From: Streptomyces phaeolivaceus
Lineage (GTDB): Bacteria; Actinomycetota; Actinomycetes; Streptomycetales; Streptomycetaceae
NCBI RefSeq assembly: GCF_009184865.1
Contig: NZ_CP045096.1
Location: 7,502,001 to 7,566,000, forward strand
Length of the DNA: 64,000 nt
Reading direction: 5' to 3'
The position numbers and the translations under genes were made by a program. Position 1 is the stretch's first letter, and each line of letters opens with the position of its first letter. The notes below the pieces were generated by a model, which was not told the origin of the DNA, did not search any database, and saw only the letters and a program-made list of their open reading frames with translations. Of the stretch, positions 7,273 through 17,076 are shown piece by piece.

Positions 7273-8232
7273 ATGGGGCTGAGTAACTCGGGTCTTGTGG
7301 TTCCGGGAGCCCACGGGCTCGGCCTGGGGAGCTTGGCTCTCGCCGGCCACTACGGCGCAGTCGACCACGCCGAGGCAGTGCAGCTGGTGCGGCAGGCCGT
7401 TGACTCGGGTGTGGTTCTGCTCGACACGCCCGACATGTTCGCTGGAGGGCGGGTACGGAGCATCATCAGGCAGGCTGTCGCCTCCTGCCGGGACGAGGTG
7501 TTCATCGTCGTCCACGGTCCGCCGGCCGCACAGAGCGCCTTGGCAGGGACGGGCCGCGGCGAAATCGTGGACGACTGTGAGAACGCGCTTCGGGAACTGG
7601 GCCTCAGCCACATAGATCTCTATGTGCTGCATCCGGCAGATGGTCGAACGCCGGTTGAGGAACAGATGGAGGAGTTGGCGGGGCTGGTGGCGACCGGGAA
7701 GGTGCGCAACGTCGGCATCAGCGGTATGGACACAGATCGGTTGATCCGCGCCCATAGCGTCCACCCTGTCGCTGCCGTTGCAGTCGAGTTCTCCCTGTTG
7801 CGGCGCGAGGCGGAACTCGGGATTCTTCCACTGGCCCGCCGACTCGGGGCGGTGCTGTTGGCGGGTCGGCCTCTGGGCAGAGGCATTCTGGCGGGACGGA
7901 TCACAGACACCGCGCGGTTGGATGCCGTAGACGTGCGGCGCACCGATCCCCGCTTCTCGGCGGAGGCACTTTCGTCCGTCCAGGTATTGCTGCGCACACT
8001 GCACGAGGTCGCGGCCGACCTGGACACCAGCGCGGGCCGGTTGTCCCTGGCTTGGCTGCTTCTCGGGGGAACAGACGTGATTCCTCTACCGAGTACACGG
8101 GAGCGCATCCACCTGGAGATGAACCTGTCGGCCCATCGCCTTCGACTGCCCCAGGAAGCGCTGCGCCGTCTGTATGAGGCATTCCCACTTCCCGTTCCCG
8201 CTGGGGAACGAGGGGAGGGGGCGGCGGACTGA
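7273..8232 (+). CDS. aldo/keto reductase-like protein lacking catalytic Tyr and Lys
   Basis: A 319-residue (alpha/beta)8 protein of the AKR superfamily. The hallmark regions are present but altered. The usual D-T-A-x-x-Y-G is D-T-P-D-M-F-A, so Asp51 is kept and the catalytic Tyr is Phe56. The usual S/T-K is V-V-H, so the catalytic Lys is His81. The active-site His120 (DLYVLH) remains. The other AKR in this window (61562-62560) has all four residues. NADPH-side blocks such as GKVRNVGIS, and P-L-P-S-T-R-E near the C-terminus, are intact, so cofactor binding is likely. It may be a non-reductase member (binding protein, isomerase or dehydratase-like) or have lost activity. Its position makes it a cluster gene. 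Confidence 0.82.
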   Translation: MGLSNSGLVVPGAHGLGLGSLALAGHYGAVDHAEAVQLVRQAVDSGVVLLDTPDMFAGGRVRSIIRQAVASCRDEVFIVVHGPPAAQSALAGTGRGEIVDDCENALRELGLSHIDLYVLHPADGRTPVEEQMEELAGLVATGKVRNVGISGMDTDRLIRAHSVHPVAAVAVEFSLLRREAELGILPLARRLGAVLLAGRPLGRGILAGRITDTARLDAVDVRRTDPRFSAEALSSVQVLLRTLHEVAADLDTSAGRLSLAWLLLGGTDVIPLPSTRERIHLEMNLSAHRLRLPQEALRRLYEAFPLPVPAGERGEGAAD

Positions 8233-8417
8233 GCGACGCTGTCGGACGCCTTGGTCGGCGCGTAATCCCACCGGAGCGGCAAGCCGCACGAGGTCACCCA
8301 CACAGGCGTGGCCGCGGGCCGAGGTCTGGAAGAGGGGCGGGCGCATCCGTCCGGCAGGAACCGTGGATTCGCCTCGCACAGGACGATCACCCGGCCGCGC
8401 CGGTCATGACTGCCCGG

Positions 8418-9095
8418 CTACTTGCGGCCCGGTGGGATCAGGGAGGCGCTGATGGCCTTGTTGACTGCGTCGATCCTGGAGTTGGCATCGAGCTTGACGA
8501 ACACGTTGTGCAGATGACGCTTGACGGTGGCCTCGGAAAGGACGAGCCGATGTGCGATCTGACTGTTGCTCAGCGCCTGGGCAACCAGTTGGAGAATTTC
8601 CAGTTCGCGAGGTGAGAGCAAGGCGTCGTCCGACTGCTCAAGCTGTGTGAGGGAGGCGCGGGAAACCGCGAGAACCATACGGTTGGGGTCGTGGTGGACG
8701 CTTCGGATCGCCGCTACGAGTTCCCTCCGGTGCACACTCTTGAGCAGGTAACCGCGGATTCCTGCGCTGATCAGGCGGCGCAACAGCTGAGGACCGTCGT
8801 ACATGCTGACGATGATGATCTGCGTTGTCGGTGAGAGAGACCGCATTCTGGCCACGGTGTCGGCCGACTCTCCACCGGGTATCTCGACGTCAAGCAGCAC
8901 TACGTCCGGGCGCAGGCGCGCCACCTGGGCGAGCGCTTCTTCGCTGTGGCTTGCCTCGCCCACCACCGTCATGTCGTCGTGGGAATCGATGATCTCTCTG
9001 AGGCCTTCGCGGACGAGGGCATGGTCGTCGACGAGGACGAGGGCGATTCTCTCCTGGTCCGTGAGCGAGGCCGGGGTCTTTTCGTGTGCGTTCAT
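8418..9095 (-). CDS. NarL/FixJ-type response regulator
   Basis: A 225-residue two-domain regulator. The receiver (about 16-130) has the acid pair Asp23-Asp24, phospho-acceptor Asp69 (VVLLDVE), the conserved Thr/Ser position in IIIVSMYD, and Lys in YLLKS. The LuxR-type helix-turn-helix (about 160-218) has L-S-P-R-E-L-E-I-L and SEATVKRHLHNVFVKL. Its ATG overlaps the stop of the upstream kinase gene by 4 nt (ATGA), so the two form a coupled two-component pair. Targets are unknown. The location next to the cluster suggests pathway control, but it could be independent. Confidence 0.93.
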   Translation of the reverse strand: MNAHEKTPASLTDQERIALVLVDDHALVREGLREIIDSHDDMTVVGEASHSEEALAQVARLRPDVVLLDVEIPGGESADTVARMRSLSPTTQIIIVSMYDGPQLLRRLISAGIRGYLLKSVHRRELVAAIRSVHHDPNRMVLAVSRASLTQLEQSDDALLSPRELEILQLVAQALSNSQIAHRLVLSEATVKRHLHNVFVKLDANSRIDAVNKAISASLIPPGRK

Positions 9096-10201
9096 GAAAT
9101 CGGTGCCGTCTTTCCCAAGGGTATGAGGAACTCCACCAAGGTTCCCTGACCGATTCGACTGCTGATGAGCATGGTTCCGCCGAGTAGCCTGCTGCGCGCG
9201 CGCATGGAGGATATGCCAACCCCGGTGGACTCAGGTTCTCGGGAGGGCTCGAATCCACGGCCGTCATCCTCGATCGACGCATGTAATTCATGGGGGGTGA
9301 TGGTTATGTTGATGAACAGTATGGACGCAAAGGCGTGACGCAGTGAATTATGTGAGGCTTCTCTGGTGATGAGAAATACCTCGTCCAGGACATTCGAGGG
9401 AGCCCAGCGCTCGTCTCCGCTCACCTTCAGGTGGATATCGAAATCATCCCTCTGCATGGTCTCCAGGTAGTGCGAAAGGGCTTTCTCCAGATTGTTGAAT
9501 GAATTCCTGGAGTGCAGATCTGAGGTTACTGCGCGCAGATTCTGCATAGCCTCCTGCAAGGCCTGTTCGGCAAAATCAAGCTTGATGCTTGCCCTTAATG
9601 GATCACTTTCACGGAAAATCTGGAAAAGCTCGATGTTCTGATGGGCGACGCTCATGCTGTTCCCGATTCGGTCGTGGAGGTCGCGGGCAGTGTGGCGTCG
9701 TTCGTCCAGCTGAACGTCATGTATTTTGTCGAGGAGGAATCCGGTGTAACTCGAGACCGCCTCGCGAACTCGTAAGGAAATGCTGCGCTCCAGGGTCACT
9801 GCCACCAGGCAGAACAGGCGCAACGGTTGTGTGGATTGCGTCAGAAGCGGTGCCCAGATGGAGAGAGCTGCTTCGTGGAACAGTGACGCGGCAACGAGTG
9901 ACTCCTGTGTGTTCACGCCACTCGCCGCTCGACTGGATCCGATGGAGCGTGAAATCCTTTTGTGGCTCGGGCTCACCTGGAACGAACCGATGCGGAGGCA
10001 GTTGGCGACATCGGTGATTATCTGCAGGGCGTGTGTGAGGGTTTGGTCGAGCATCGCGGGATTGCGGTCGAGCAAATTCCGGGCAGCGTGGAGTTCGGCC
10101 TTGTACGCGGCCAGTACATCGTTTGCGTGTTCCTCGATGGAATCAGCTACTTGACGCGCCTCTGTTGCAAACGCCTCTGTCGCAAACGCCTCGTCGGCCA
10201 C
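9092..10201 (-). CDS. cytosolic NarL-type sensor histidine kinase with TTA codons
   Basis: A 369-residue kinase with no membrane segment. After about 150 residues of unassigned, mostly helical sensor sequence comes a HisKA_3 dimerisation domain with His176 in ARDLHDRIG, then an ATPase domain with N-box-like EASHNSLRHA and G-box DDGRGF and GVGISSMR. The start chosen is GTG 10201 after GAGGGACGG; the much longer open frame upstream is antisense to sdaA. The N-terminus has an E-A-F-A-T direct repeat. Leucine TTA codons occur at 9286-9284, 9598-9596 and 9775-9773 (minus strand), so translation should depend on the bldA tRNA. Base composition is clearly lower in GC than the neighbours, suggesting separate acquisition. 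Confidence 0.85.
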   Translation of the reverse strand: MADEAFATEAFATEARQVADSIEEHANDVLAAYKAELHAARNLLDRNPAMLDQTLTHALQIITDVANCLRIGSFQVSPSHKRISRSIGSSRAASGVNTQESLVAASLFHEAALSIWAPLLTQSTQPLRLFCLVAVTLERSISLRVREAVSSYTGFLLDKIHDVQLDERRHTARDLHDRIGNSMSVAHQNIELFQIFRESDPLRASIKLDFAEQALQEAMQNLRAVTSDLHSRNSFNNLEKALSHYLETMQRDDFDIHLKVSGDERWAPSNVLDEVFLITREASHNSLRHAFASILFINITITPHELHASIEDDGRGFEPSREPESTGVGISSMRARSRLLGGTMLISSRIGQGTLVEFLIPLGKTAPIS

Positions 10202-10440
10202 GTTCTGCCACCGTCCCTCTTGACATAGGGGATGATGTTGAAAGTTAACACATGAGGACGGCTGGTGACTGATGGCTCTCGGTCGATATTTGGCAATATT
10301 TCGCCAAAGGTGCGGTTCCTTCAAATATGTAAATTTTTTGTAATGATTTTGTAGTGGATGTAGCCCTTGTTTCTTTTTTCGCAAGGGCCGATTTCCGGTG
10401 GCATATGCGTCCACGGGCTCCGCGTGGCAGAGCAATCGCA
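10202..10440. promoter_or_regulatory. AT-rich gap with palindrome upstream of the kinase gene
   Basis: This 239-bp stretch is the most AT-rich of the window. It contains an imperfect palindrome at 10289-10308 (TTTGGC, 8 nt, GCCAAA), plausible as an operator for the divergent side of the kinase gene. A 7-bp stem (GCCCTTG/CAAGGGC, near 10365-10390) with a T-rich loop could end sdaA transcription. No gene was found in it. Confidence 0.4.
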
Positions 10441-11808
<1,368 letters not shown>

Positions 11809-11918
11809 GGTGACTCCTCAGAACGGGGGAGGGTGGTGCGGGGAGTGGGGCACCGCGCTCGTTCCCCAGTGTGCGCGGTGCCCCGGAAAGCGGGACTACG
11901 GAGCGATGAAGCCGGGGT

Positions 11919-13184
11919 TTACTTCCCCAGCCCCGGGTACAGCGGGTGCTTGTCCGCCAGGGCCCGGACCCGGGCCTTCAGCGCCTCCACGTCGTACGAC
12001 GGCTTCAGCGCCTCGGCGATGACGTCCGCGACCTCGGTGAAGTCCTCGGCGGTGAAGCCGCGGGTGGCCAGCGCGGGCGTACCGATACGCAGCCCGGAGG
12101 TCACCATCGGGGGACGCGGGTCGTTGGGGACGGCGTTGCGGTTGACGGTGATGCCGACCTCGTGGAGCCGGTCCTCGGCCTGCTGCCCGTCCAGCTCGGA
12201 GGCGCGCAGATCGACCAGGATCAGATGCACGTCGGTGCCGCCGGACAGGACGTCGACCCCGGCCTCGCGCGCGTCCGCAGCGGTCAGCCGCTCGGCGAGG
12301 ATCTTCGCGCCCTCGACCGTACGCCGCTGGCGCTCCTTGAACTCCTCGCTCGCCGCGACCTTGAAGGACACCGCCTTCGCCGCGATCACATGCTCCAGCG
12401 GACCGCCCTGGAACCCGGGGAACACCGAGGAGTTGAGCTTCTTCGCGAACTCCTTCCTGGCGAGGATGATCCCGCCGCGCGGGCCGCCGAGGGTCTTGTG
12501 GGTCGTGGAGGTGACCACGTCCGCGTGCTCGACCGGGTTGGGGTGCAGCCCGGCCGCGACCAGACCGGCGAAGTGCGCCATGTCGACCCAGAGGTACGCG
12601 CCGACCTCGTCGGCGATCCGCCGGAACTCCGCGAAGTCCAGCTGACGCGGGTACGCCGACCAGCCCGCGATGATCACCTTGGGCCGGTGCTCCTTGGCGA
12701 GCTTCTCCAGCTCGGCCATGTCGACCAGTCCGGTGGCGGTGTCCACGTGGTAGGCGATCACGTCGAACTGCTTGCCGGAGAAGTTCAGGCGCATGCCGTG
12801 GGTGAGGTGGCCGCCGTGGGCGAGGTCCAGCCCGAGGATCGTGTCGCCGGGCTGGGCGAGCGCGAACAGCGCGGCCTGGTTGGCGGAGGCACCCGAGTGC
12901 GGCTGGACGTTGGCGTACTCGGCGCCGAACAGCTCCTTGAGCCGGTCGATGGCGATCTGCTCGGTGACGTCGACGTGCTCGCAGCCGCCGTAGTAGCGGC
13001 GCCCGGGGTAGCCCTCGGCGTACTTGTTGGTCAGGACCGTGCCCTGGGCCTCCATCACCGCGACCGGAGCGAAGTTCTCCGAGGCGATCATCTCCAGCGT
13101 GGACTGCTGGCGGTGCAGCTCGGCGTCGACGGCGGCGGCGACCTCCGGGTCCAGCTCGTGCAGGGGCGTGTTCAGAAGCGACAT
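11919..13184 (-). CDS. glyA: serine hydroxymethyltransferase
   Basis: A 421-residue PLP enzyme that interconverts glycine plus methylene-tetrahydrofolate and serine. Typical blocks are ASENFAP near residue 35, the tyrosine-rich [16 protein letters not shown] around 57-73, [22 protein letters not shown], and the PLP lysine in [12 protein letters not shown]. Length is normal. It lies 37 bp after gcvH and takes the one-carbon unit released by the glycine cleavage system, giving serine for SdaA. Confidence 0.97.
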   Translation of the reverse strand: MSLLNTPLHELDPEVAAAVDAELHRQQSTLEMIASENFAPVAVMEAQGTVLTNKYAEGYPGRRYYGGCEHVDVTEQIAIDRLKELFGAEYANVQPHSGASANQAALFALAQPGDTILGLDLAHGGHLTHGMRLNFSGKQFDVIAYHVDTATGLVDMAELEKLAKEHRPKVIIAGWSAYPRQLDFAEFRRIADEVGAYLWVDMAHFAGLVAAGLHPNPVEHADVVTSTTHKTLGGPRGGIILARKEFAKKLNSSVFPGFQGGPLEHVIAAKAVSFKVAASEEFKERQRRTVEGAKILAERLTAADAREAGVDVLSGGTDVHLILVDLRASELDGQQAEDRLHEVGITVNRNAVPNDPRPPMVTSGLRIGTPALATRGFTAEDFTEVADVIAEALKPSYDVEALKARVRALADKHPLYPGLGK

Positions 13185-13221
13185 GCGTGCGACCTCAGTC
13201 CTCAGTCTCGATCGAGTCTTC

Positions 13222-13599
13222 TCAGCCGGCGGTGTGGGCGACGTACTCGTCGGCGGAGAGCAGATCGTCCGGCTCCTGCGCGACGCGTACCTTGAACAGC
13301 CAGCCGCCCTCGAACGGGGCGGTGTTCACCAGCGACGGGTCGTTGACGACGTCCTCGTTGATCTCGGTGATCTCACCGGAGACCGGCGAGTACAGATCGC
13401 TGACGGACTTCGTGGACTCCAGTTCGCCACAGGTCTCGCCCGCGGTCACCGTGGAGCCCACCTCGGGAAGCTGGGCGTAGACGACATCGCCGAGCGCGTT
13501 CGCCGCGAACTCCGTGATGCCGACCGTCGAGACGCCGTCCTCGGCGCCCGACAGCCACTCGTGCTCCTTGCTGTAGCGCAGCTGCTGGGGGTTGCTCAT
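13222..13599 (-). CDS. gcvH: glycine cleavage system H protein
   Basis: A 125-residue lipoyl carrier with the lipoylation lysine at residue 64 in [14 protein letters not shown]. Start is ATG 13599 ([15 protein letters not shown]), giving the normal family length; the longer open frame is not needed. It shuttles the aminomethyl group between GcvP, GcvT and dihydrolipoamide dehydrogenase. The gcvP gene is not in this window. Confidence 0.97.
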   Translation of the reverse strand: MSNPQQLRYSKEHEWLSGAEDGVSTVGITEFAANALGDVVYAQLPEVGSTVTAGETCGELESTKSVSDLYSPVSGEITEINEDVVNDPSLVNTAPFEGGWLFKVRVAQEPDDLLSADEYVAHTAG

Positions 13600-13717
13600 G
13601 GCCTGAATTCTCCTGTACGCGGGGAGTGCTGATGAATGGGGGACTGCTGAAACCACTGCTGAGCAGCGGAAACGTGCGCAGGGTCACGCCTGGGGCGGGC
13701 GACCCGGCGCCCAGTGT

Positions 13718-14869
13718 CTACTTCCGCCGCTTGTAGAACGGCAGCGCCACGACCTCGTACGGCTCGTGGCTGCCCCGGATGTCCACACCCACACCGACGG
13801 TGCCCGGCGCGGCGTGCGTGGCGTCGACGTAGGCCATGGCGATCGGCCGGCCCAGCGTCGGGGAGGGCGCGCCGGAGGTGACCTCGCCGATCACCCGGCC
13901 GTCGGCGACGACCGGGTAGCCGGCGCGCGGCACCCGGCGGCCCTCGGCGACCAGTCCGACGAGCACCCGCGGCGGCGCGGACTCGGCGCGGGCGGCGGCC
14001 TCGGCGAGCGCGGTACGCCCGACGAAGTCGGCCGGCTGCCCGGACTTCTCGAACTTCACGACCCGTCCGAGCCCGGCGTCGAAGGGCGTCAGCGCGGTGG
14101 ACAGCTCGTGCCCGTACAGCGGCATCCCCGCCTCCAGGCGCAGCGTGTCCCGGCAGGACAGCCCGCAGGGCACCAGGCCGACGCCCTCGCCCGCCTTGGT
14201 CAGCGCCTGCCACAGCTCGACGGCGTGCTCCGGATTCACGAACAGCTCGAAGCCGTCCTCGCCGGTGTACCCGGTGCGCGCGATCAGCGCGGGCACCCCG
14301 GCGACCGTGCCGGGCAGTCCCGCGTAGTACTTCAGACCGTCGAGGTCGGCGTCGGTGAGGGCCTTGACGATCCCCGGCGACTCGGGGCCCTGCACGGCGA
14401 GCAGCGCGTACCCGTCCCGGTCGTCCCGGACCTCGGCGTCGAACCCGGCGGAGCGCTCCACGAGCGCGTCCAGCACCACCTGGGCGTTGGAGGCGTTCGC
14501 GACGACCAGACAGGTCGAGGAACCGGCCTCGGTCTCCGCCAGTCGGTAGACGATCAGGTCGTCGAGGATGCCGCCGTCCTCGCGGCAGATCATGGTGTAC
14601 CGGGCGCGGCCCGGCCGCACCCCGCCGATGTCGCCGACCAGCGCGTGATCGAGCAGCGCGGCGGCCCCCGGGCCGGTGACGGTGATCTCGCCCATGTGGG
14701 AGAGATCGAAGAGACCGGCCCGCGTGCGGACGGCCGTGTGCTCGTCGCGCTCCGAGCCGTAGCGCAGGGGCATGTCCCAGCCCGCGAAGTCGGTCATCGT
14801 CGCGCCGAGCGAGCGATGCAGGGCGTCGAGCGCGGTACGGCGGGGTGCGGTGGTGGGGCTGCTGCTCAT
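13718..14869 (-). CDS. gcvT: glycine cleavage system T protein (aminomethyltransferase)
   Basis: A 383-residue tetrahydrofolate-dependent aminomethyltransferase. It has F-A-G-W-D-M-P-L-R-Y-G near the start, the D-L-S-H-M-G block that holds the catalytic Asp, GYTGEDGFEL in the middle domain and SGAPSPTLGRPIAMAYV in the C-terminal barrel. The start chosen is ATG 14869. The in-frame upstream extension lies inside the riboswitch and is not real protein. First gene of the operon. Confidence 0.96.
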   Translation of the reverse strand: MSSSPTTAPRRTALDALHRSLGATMTDFAGWDMPLRYGSERDEHTAVRTRAGLFDLSHMGEITVTGPGAAALLDHALVGDIGGVRPGRARYTMICREDGGILDDLIVYRLAETEAGSSTCLVVANASNAQVVLDALVERSAGFDAEVRDDRDGYALLAVQGPESPGIVKALTDADLDGLKYYAGLPGTVAGVPALIARTGYTGEDGFELFVNPEHAVELWQALTKAGEGVGLVPCGLSCRDTLRLEAGMPLYGHELSTALTPFDAGLGRVVKFEKSGQPADFVGRTALAEAAARAESAPPRVLVGLVAEGRRVPRAGYPVVADGRVIGEVTSGAPSPTLGRPIAMAYVDATHAAPGTVGVGVDIRGSHEPYEVVALPFYKRRK

Positions 14870-14919
14870 CGGTGTGACGCTCCCAGGGCATGACGGACGA
14901 CGGATGACGGGTGAGGAAA

Positions 14920-15160
14920 GTCCTCCCCATCTGTCATCGGAACCTGAGAGGTTCACCACGACCGTACGTACCGGTGTACGTACCGATGGCCGTGACTTGC
15001 ACCGTGGGTGGAGCCGCCTCCCGCGAAGGGGAGATACGGCCCGCTTTTCAGATCTGCCTCGCCCGCGCGGTATCGGGGCCTGAGAGATTCAAGGGAGGGA
15101 CTTGCTCCTTCGGCGCCCCAGCGAACTGTCGCTGGGAACTCTCCCGCGCGGATTCAAGCG
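14920..15160 (-). ncRNA. glycine riboswitch (tandem aptamers) upstream of gcvT
   Basis: On the minus strand the first aptamer shows GCGCGGGAGAG, then GCGCCGAAGGAGCAAG and CTCTCAGG, then GGGCGAGGCAGATCTG, the standard conserved blocks. A second, more divergent aptamer shows GGTGCAAG, AACCTCTCAGG and GACAGATGGGGAGG ending about 50 nt before the gcvT ATG. Its variable arm contains a GTACGTACC-type near-palindrome (about 14963-14985). Known family behaviour is cooperative glycine binding that turns on gcv expression. It should control the whole gcvT-gcvH-glyA-sdaA run. Confidence 0.92.
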
Positions 15161-15353
15161 GCCGGTATGCAGTTGGCGCGGACATCATCGCACGCATCGA
15201 CGCGGTACGTCAGGGGGAGCTTTCAAGGCAGACACGGCGGTCCGTAGCACTCTTGTGGCAATACGAGGACTGAACCAGGAGGGATCGGGCATTACCTTCT
15301 CTTTACAGTCTGTGGGGATGGGACCTCTCATACCCCTGGGGAGGACGATCACG

Positions 15354-16022
15354 GTGAACAGGACCACGGCGTACGCGACGACGTCGGGCATCGCGATGCC
15401 CAAGCAGCCCGTCGCACCGGTCGGTGAGGCGTGCGGCCCGTTCCCGAGGGCGGTCGTCCGGGACCTCAGGGAGCGTGCGGGGCGCAGCCCGCACGGCCTG
15501 TCCTTCGGCCCGGTCGACCTGGTGGTGGTCACCGGGCTCCCCGGCAGCGGCAAGTCGACCCTGATGCGCCGGGCCGTCCCCGGCGTCCGGATCGACTCCC
15601 AGGACACCCGTGACCGCTTCGACGCGCGCTTCGCCCGCCATCTGCCGTACGCGGTCTACCGCCCCCTCGTGCGCCTCGCGCACTACGCGGGGCTGCGGCG
15701 CGCCCTCCGCTCGGGGGAGGGCGTCGTCGTGCACGACTGCGGGGCGCAGGCCTGGGTCCGCAGCTGGCTGGCGCGCGAGGCCCGCCGGCGCGGCGGCACA
15801 CTGCATCTGCTGCTGCTCGACGTCACACCCGGTGAGGCGCGGGACGGGCAGCGGGAGCGCGGGCGCGGGGTGTCGCGGTACGCGTTCGCCCGGCACCGGG
15901 GGGCGATGACCCGGCTGCTGCGTTCGGTGGAGAAGGGGCGGCTGCCCCAGGGGTGCGGGGCGGCGGTGATCATCGACCGGGCCGCCGCGGACGTTCTGAA
16001 GCGGATCGACTTCGTGGGGTGA
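15354..16022 (+). CDS. P-loop nucleotide kinase-like ATPase
   Basis: A 222-residue protein with a Walker A motif TGLPGSGKST around residue 64 and a zeta-toxin/polynucleotide-kinase-like layout: I-D-S-Q-D-T-R-D after the first strand and an arginine-rich lid (R-E-R-G-R-G-V-S-R-Y-A-F-A-R-H-R). It likely phosphorylates or hydrolyses a small substrate using ATP; substrate unknown. The start chosen is GTG 15354, which has GGGGAGGA 8 nt upstream; longer starts overlap the riboswitch promoter region. It is divergent from gcvT and 88 bp before an SseB-family gene. Confidence 0.75.
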   Translation: MNRTTAYATTSGIAMPKQPVAPVGEACGPFPRAVVRDLRERAGRSPHGLSFGPVDLVVVTGLPGSGKSTLMRRAVPGVRIDSQDTRDRFDARFARHLPYAVYRPLVRLAHYAGLRRALRSGEGVVVHDCGAQAWVRSWLAREARRRGGTLHLLLLDVTPGEARDGQRERGRGVSRYAFARHRGAMTRLLRSVEKGRLPQGCGAAVIIDRAAADVLKRIDFVG

Positions 16023-16110
16023 GCCCGGAGCCGCGGGGGGCGCGCTCCCGGGCCGGAACCAATTAAGGTGCAGCTACAACAGCATCACGGAGCAAAGCGG
16101 TAGGCAGCAG

Positions 16111-16887
16111 ATGGACTTCCCGGCGGACTTTCCGGCACAGGCGTATCCCCATGGGCACGGCGGGTGGCCCGGCAACGAGCTGGAGGAGGTGCTGTCCGCC
16201 TCGCTCGGGGTGCCCCAGGCCGGGGCACGAATCGTGGAGGTGCTGGCCCGCAGCTTCGTCTGGGTGCCGCTGCCGGAGGGCGGCGGTCCGCGGAGCGGTC
16301 AGCTGGACCTGCCGACCATGGAGTTCGACGGGCAGGCGTATGTGCCGGTCTTCAGCTCCGAGGAGCAGTTCCGCCAGGTCGTCGGCAGCCACATGTCGTA
16401 CACGATCGCCCCGGCCGTCGAGTTCGCGCGCGGACTGCCCCCGCAGATCGGTCTCGCCCTCAACCCGGACGGTGTGGTGGGCATCCCGCTGCCGCCGCCC
16501 GCCGTCGCCGAAGTGTGCCGGGCCGGGCGGACCCCGCTGGACGGCTCGGCGAACGGAGCCCGGGTCCGGCTCCACGAACCGGACTGGCAGGACGACCCCG
16601 TCGACTTCCTGGCCGCCGCCTCCGCCGAGTTCGCCGCGACCGGGGTCGTCCTCTCCGCCCGCCGCTGCCTCGCCACCATCGAGACCGCCCACCCCGTCAT
16701 GTTCATCGGCGTCGACCTGGCCTCCTGGGAGGCCGACCGCGCCCTCCCCCTCGCCGCCCTCGGCCGCGCCCTCACCAAGACCCCCGTCCCCTGGCCGGTG
16801 AACATGGTCTTCCTGGACGTGGCCCAGGACCCGGTGGGCGACTGGCTCCGCGAAAAGGTGCGGCCCTTCTACCAACAGGGCTACTGA
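16111..16887 (+). CDS. SseB-family protein (enhanced serine sensitivity type)
   Basis: A 258-residue protein with the two SseB regions: an N-terminal domain (about 20-130) holding L-P-T-M-E-F-D-G-Q-A-Y-V-P-V-F-S-S-E-E-Q and a C-terminal domain ending in WLREKVRPFYQQGY. SseB proteins are named for serine sensitivity in E. coli; the biochemical function is unclear. Finding two SseB genes next to the glycine/serine operon is suggestive but could be coincidence. Confidence 0.85.
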   Translation: MDFPADFPAQAYPHGHGGWPGNELEEVLSASLGVPQAGARIVEVLARSFVWVPLPEGGGPRSGQLDLPTMEFDGQAYVPVFSSEEQFRQVVGSHMSYTIAPAVEFARGLPPQIGLALNPDGVVGIPLPPPAVAEVCRAGRTPLDGSANGARVRLHEPDWQDDPVDFLAAASAEFAATGVVLSARRCLATIETAHPVMFIGVDLASWEADRALPLAALGRALTKTPVPWPVNMVFLDVAQDPVGDWLREKVRPFYQQGY

Positions 16888-16904
16888 CCCCCGAGCCCGT
16901 CTTT

Positions 16905-16995
16905 TGTCCTCAGGGGCGCGGGGCTGTATCCATATGCGGCTCCGCCGCGTGGGCGCGACCAGCCACGACGCACCCGCACCCCGCAACGCACAACA
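16905..16995. repeat. dispersed intergenic repeat (GGGGCGCGGGGCTGTAT type)
   Basis: The gap between the two SseB genes starts with CAGGGGCGCGGGGCTGTATC and continues with a GCGGCTCCGCCGCG palindrome and a G-C-G-C-G-A-C-C-A-G-C-C stretch. I recognise this kind of sequence as a common dispersed intergenic repeat in Streptomyces. Its first bases match the start of the repeats at 42947 and near 49033. Confidence 0.6.
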
Positions 16996-17076
16996 ACCCC
17001 CGAGCCCTGATCGGCTCAACCAGCACACCACCTAAGCTGGTCCTGCAACCAGGGTCCAACACCGAAGGGCGGCAAC

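Noticed and set aside
261..8232. Calling the left cluster a bacilysin cluster
   Set aside because: Only the BacA-like step matches. No BacB cupin, BacD-type ATP-grasp ligase, BacE exporter or BacG reductase is visible.
8233..8417. A small gene or terminator between the AKR-like and response regulator genes
   Set aside because: No coding-like frame with a ribosome site and no convincing hairpin could be found in this convergent gap.
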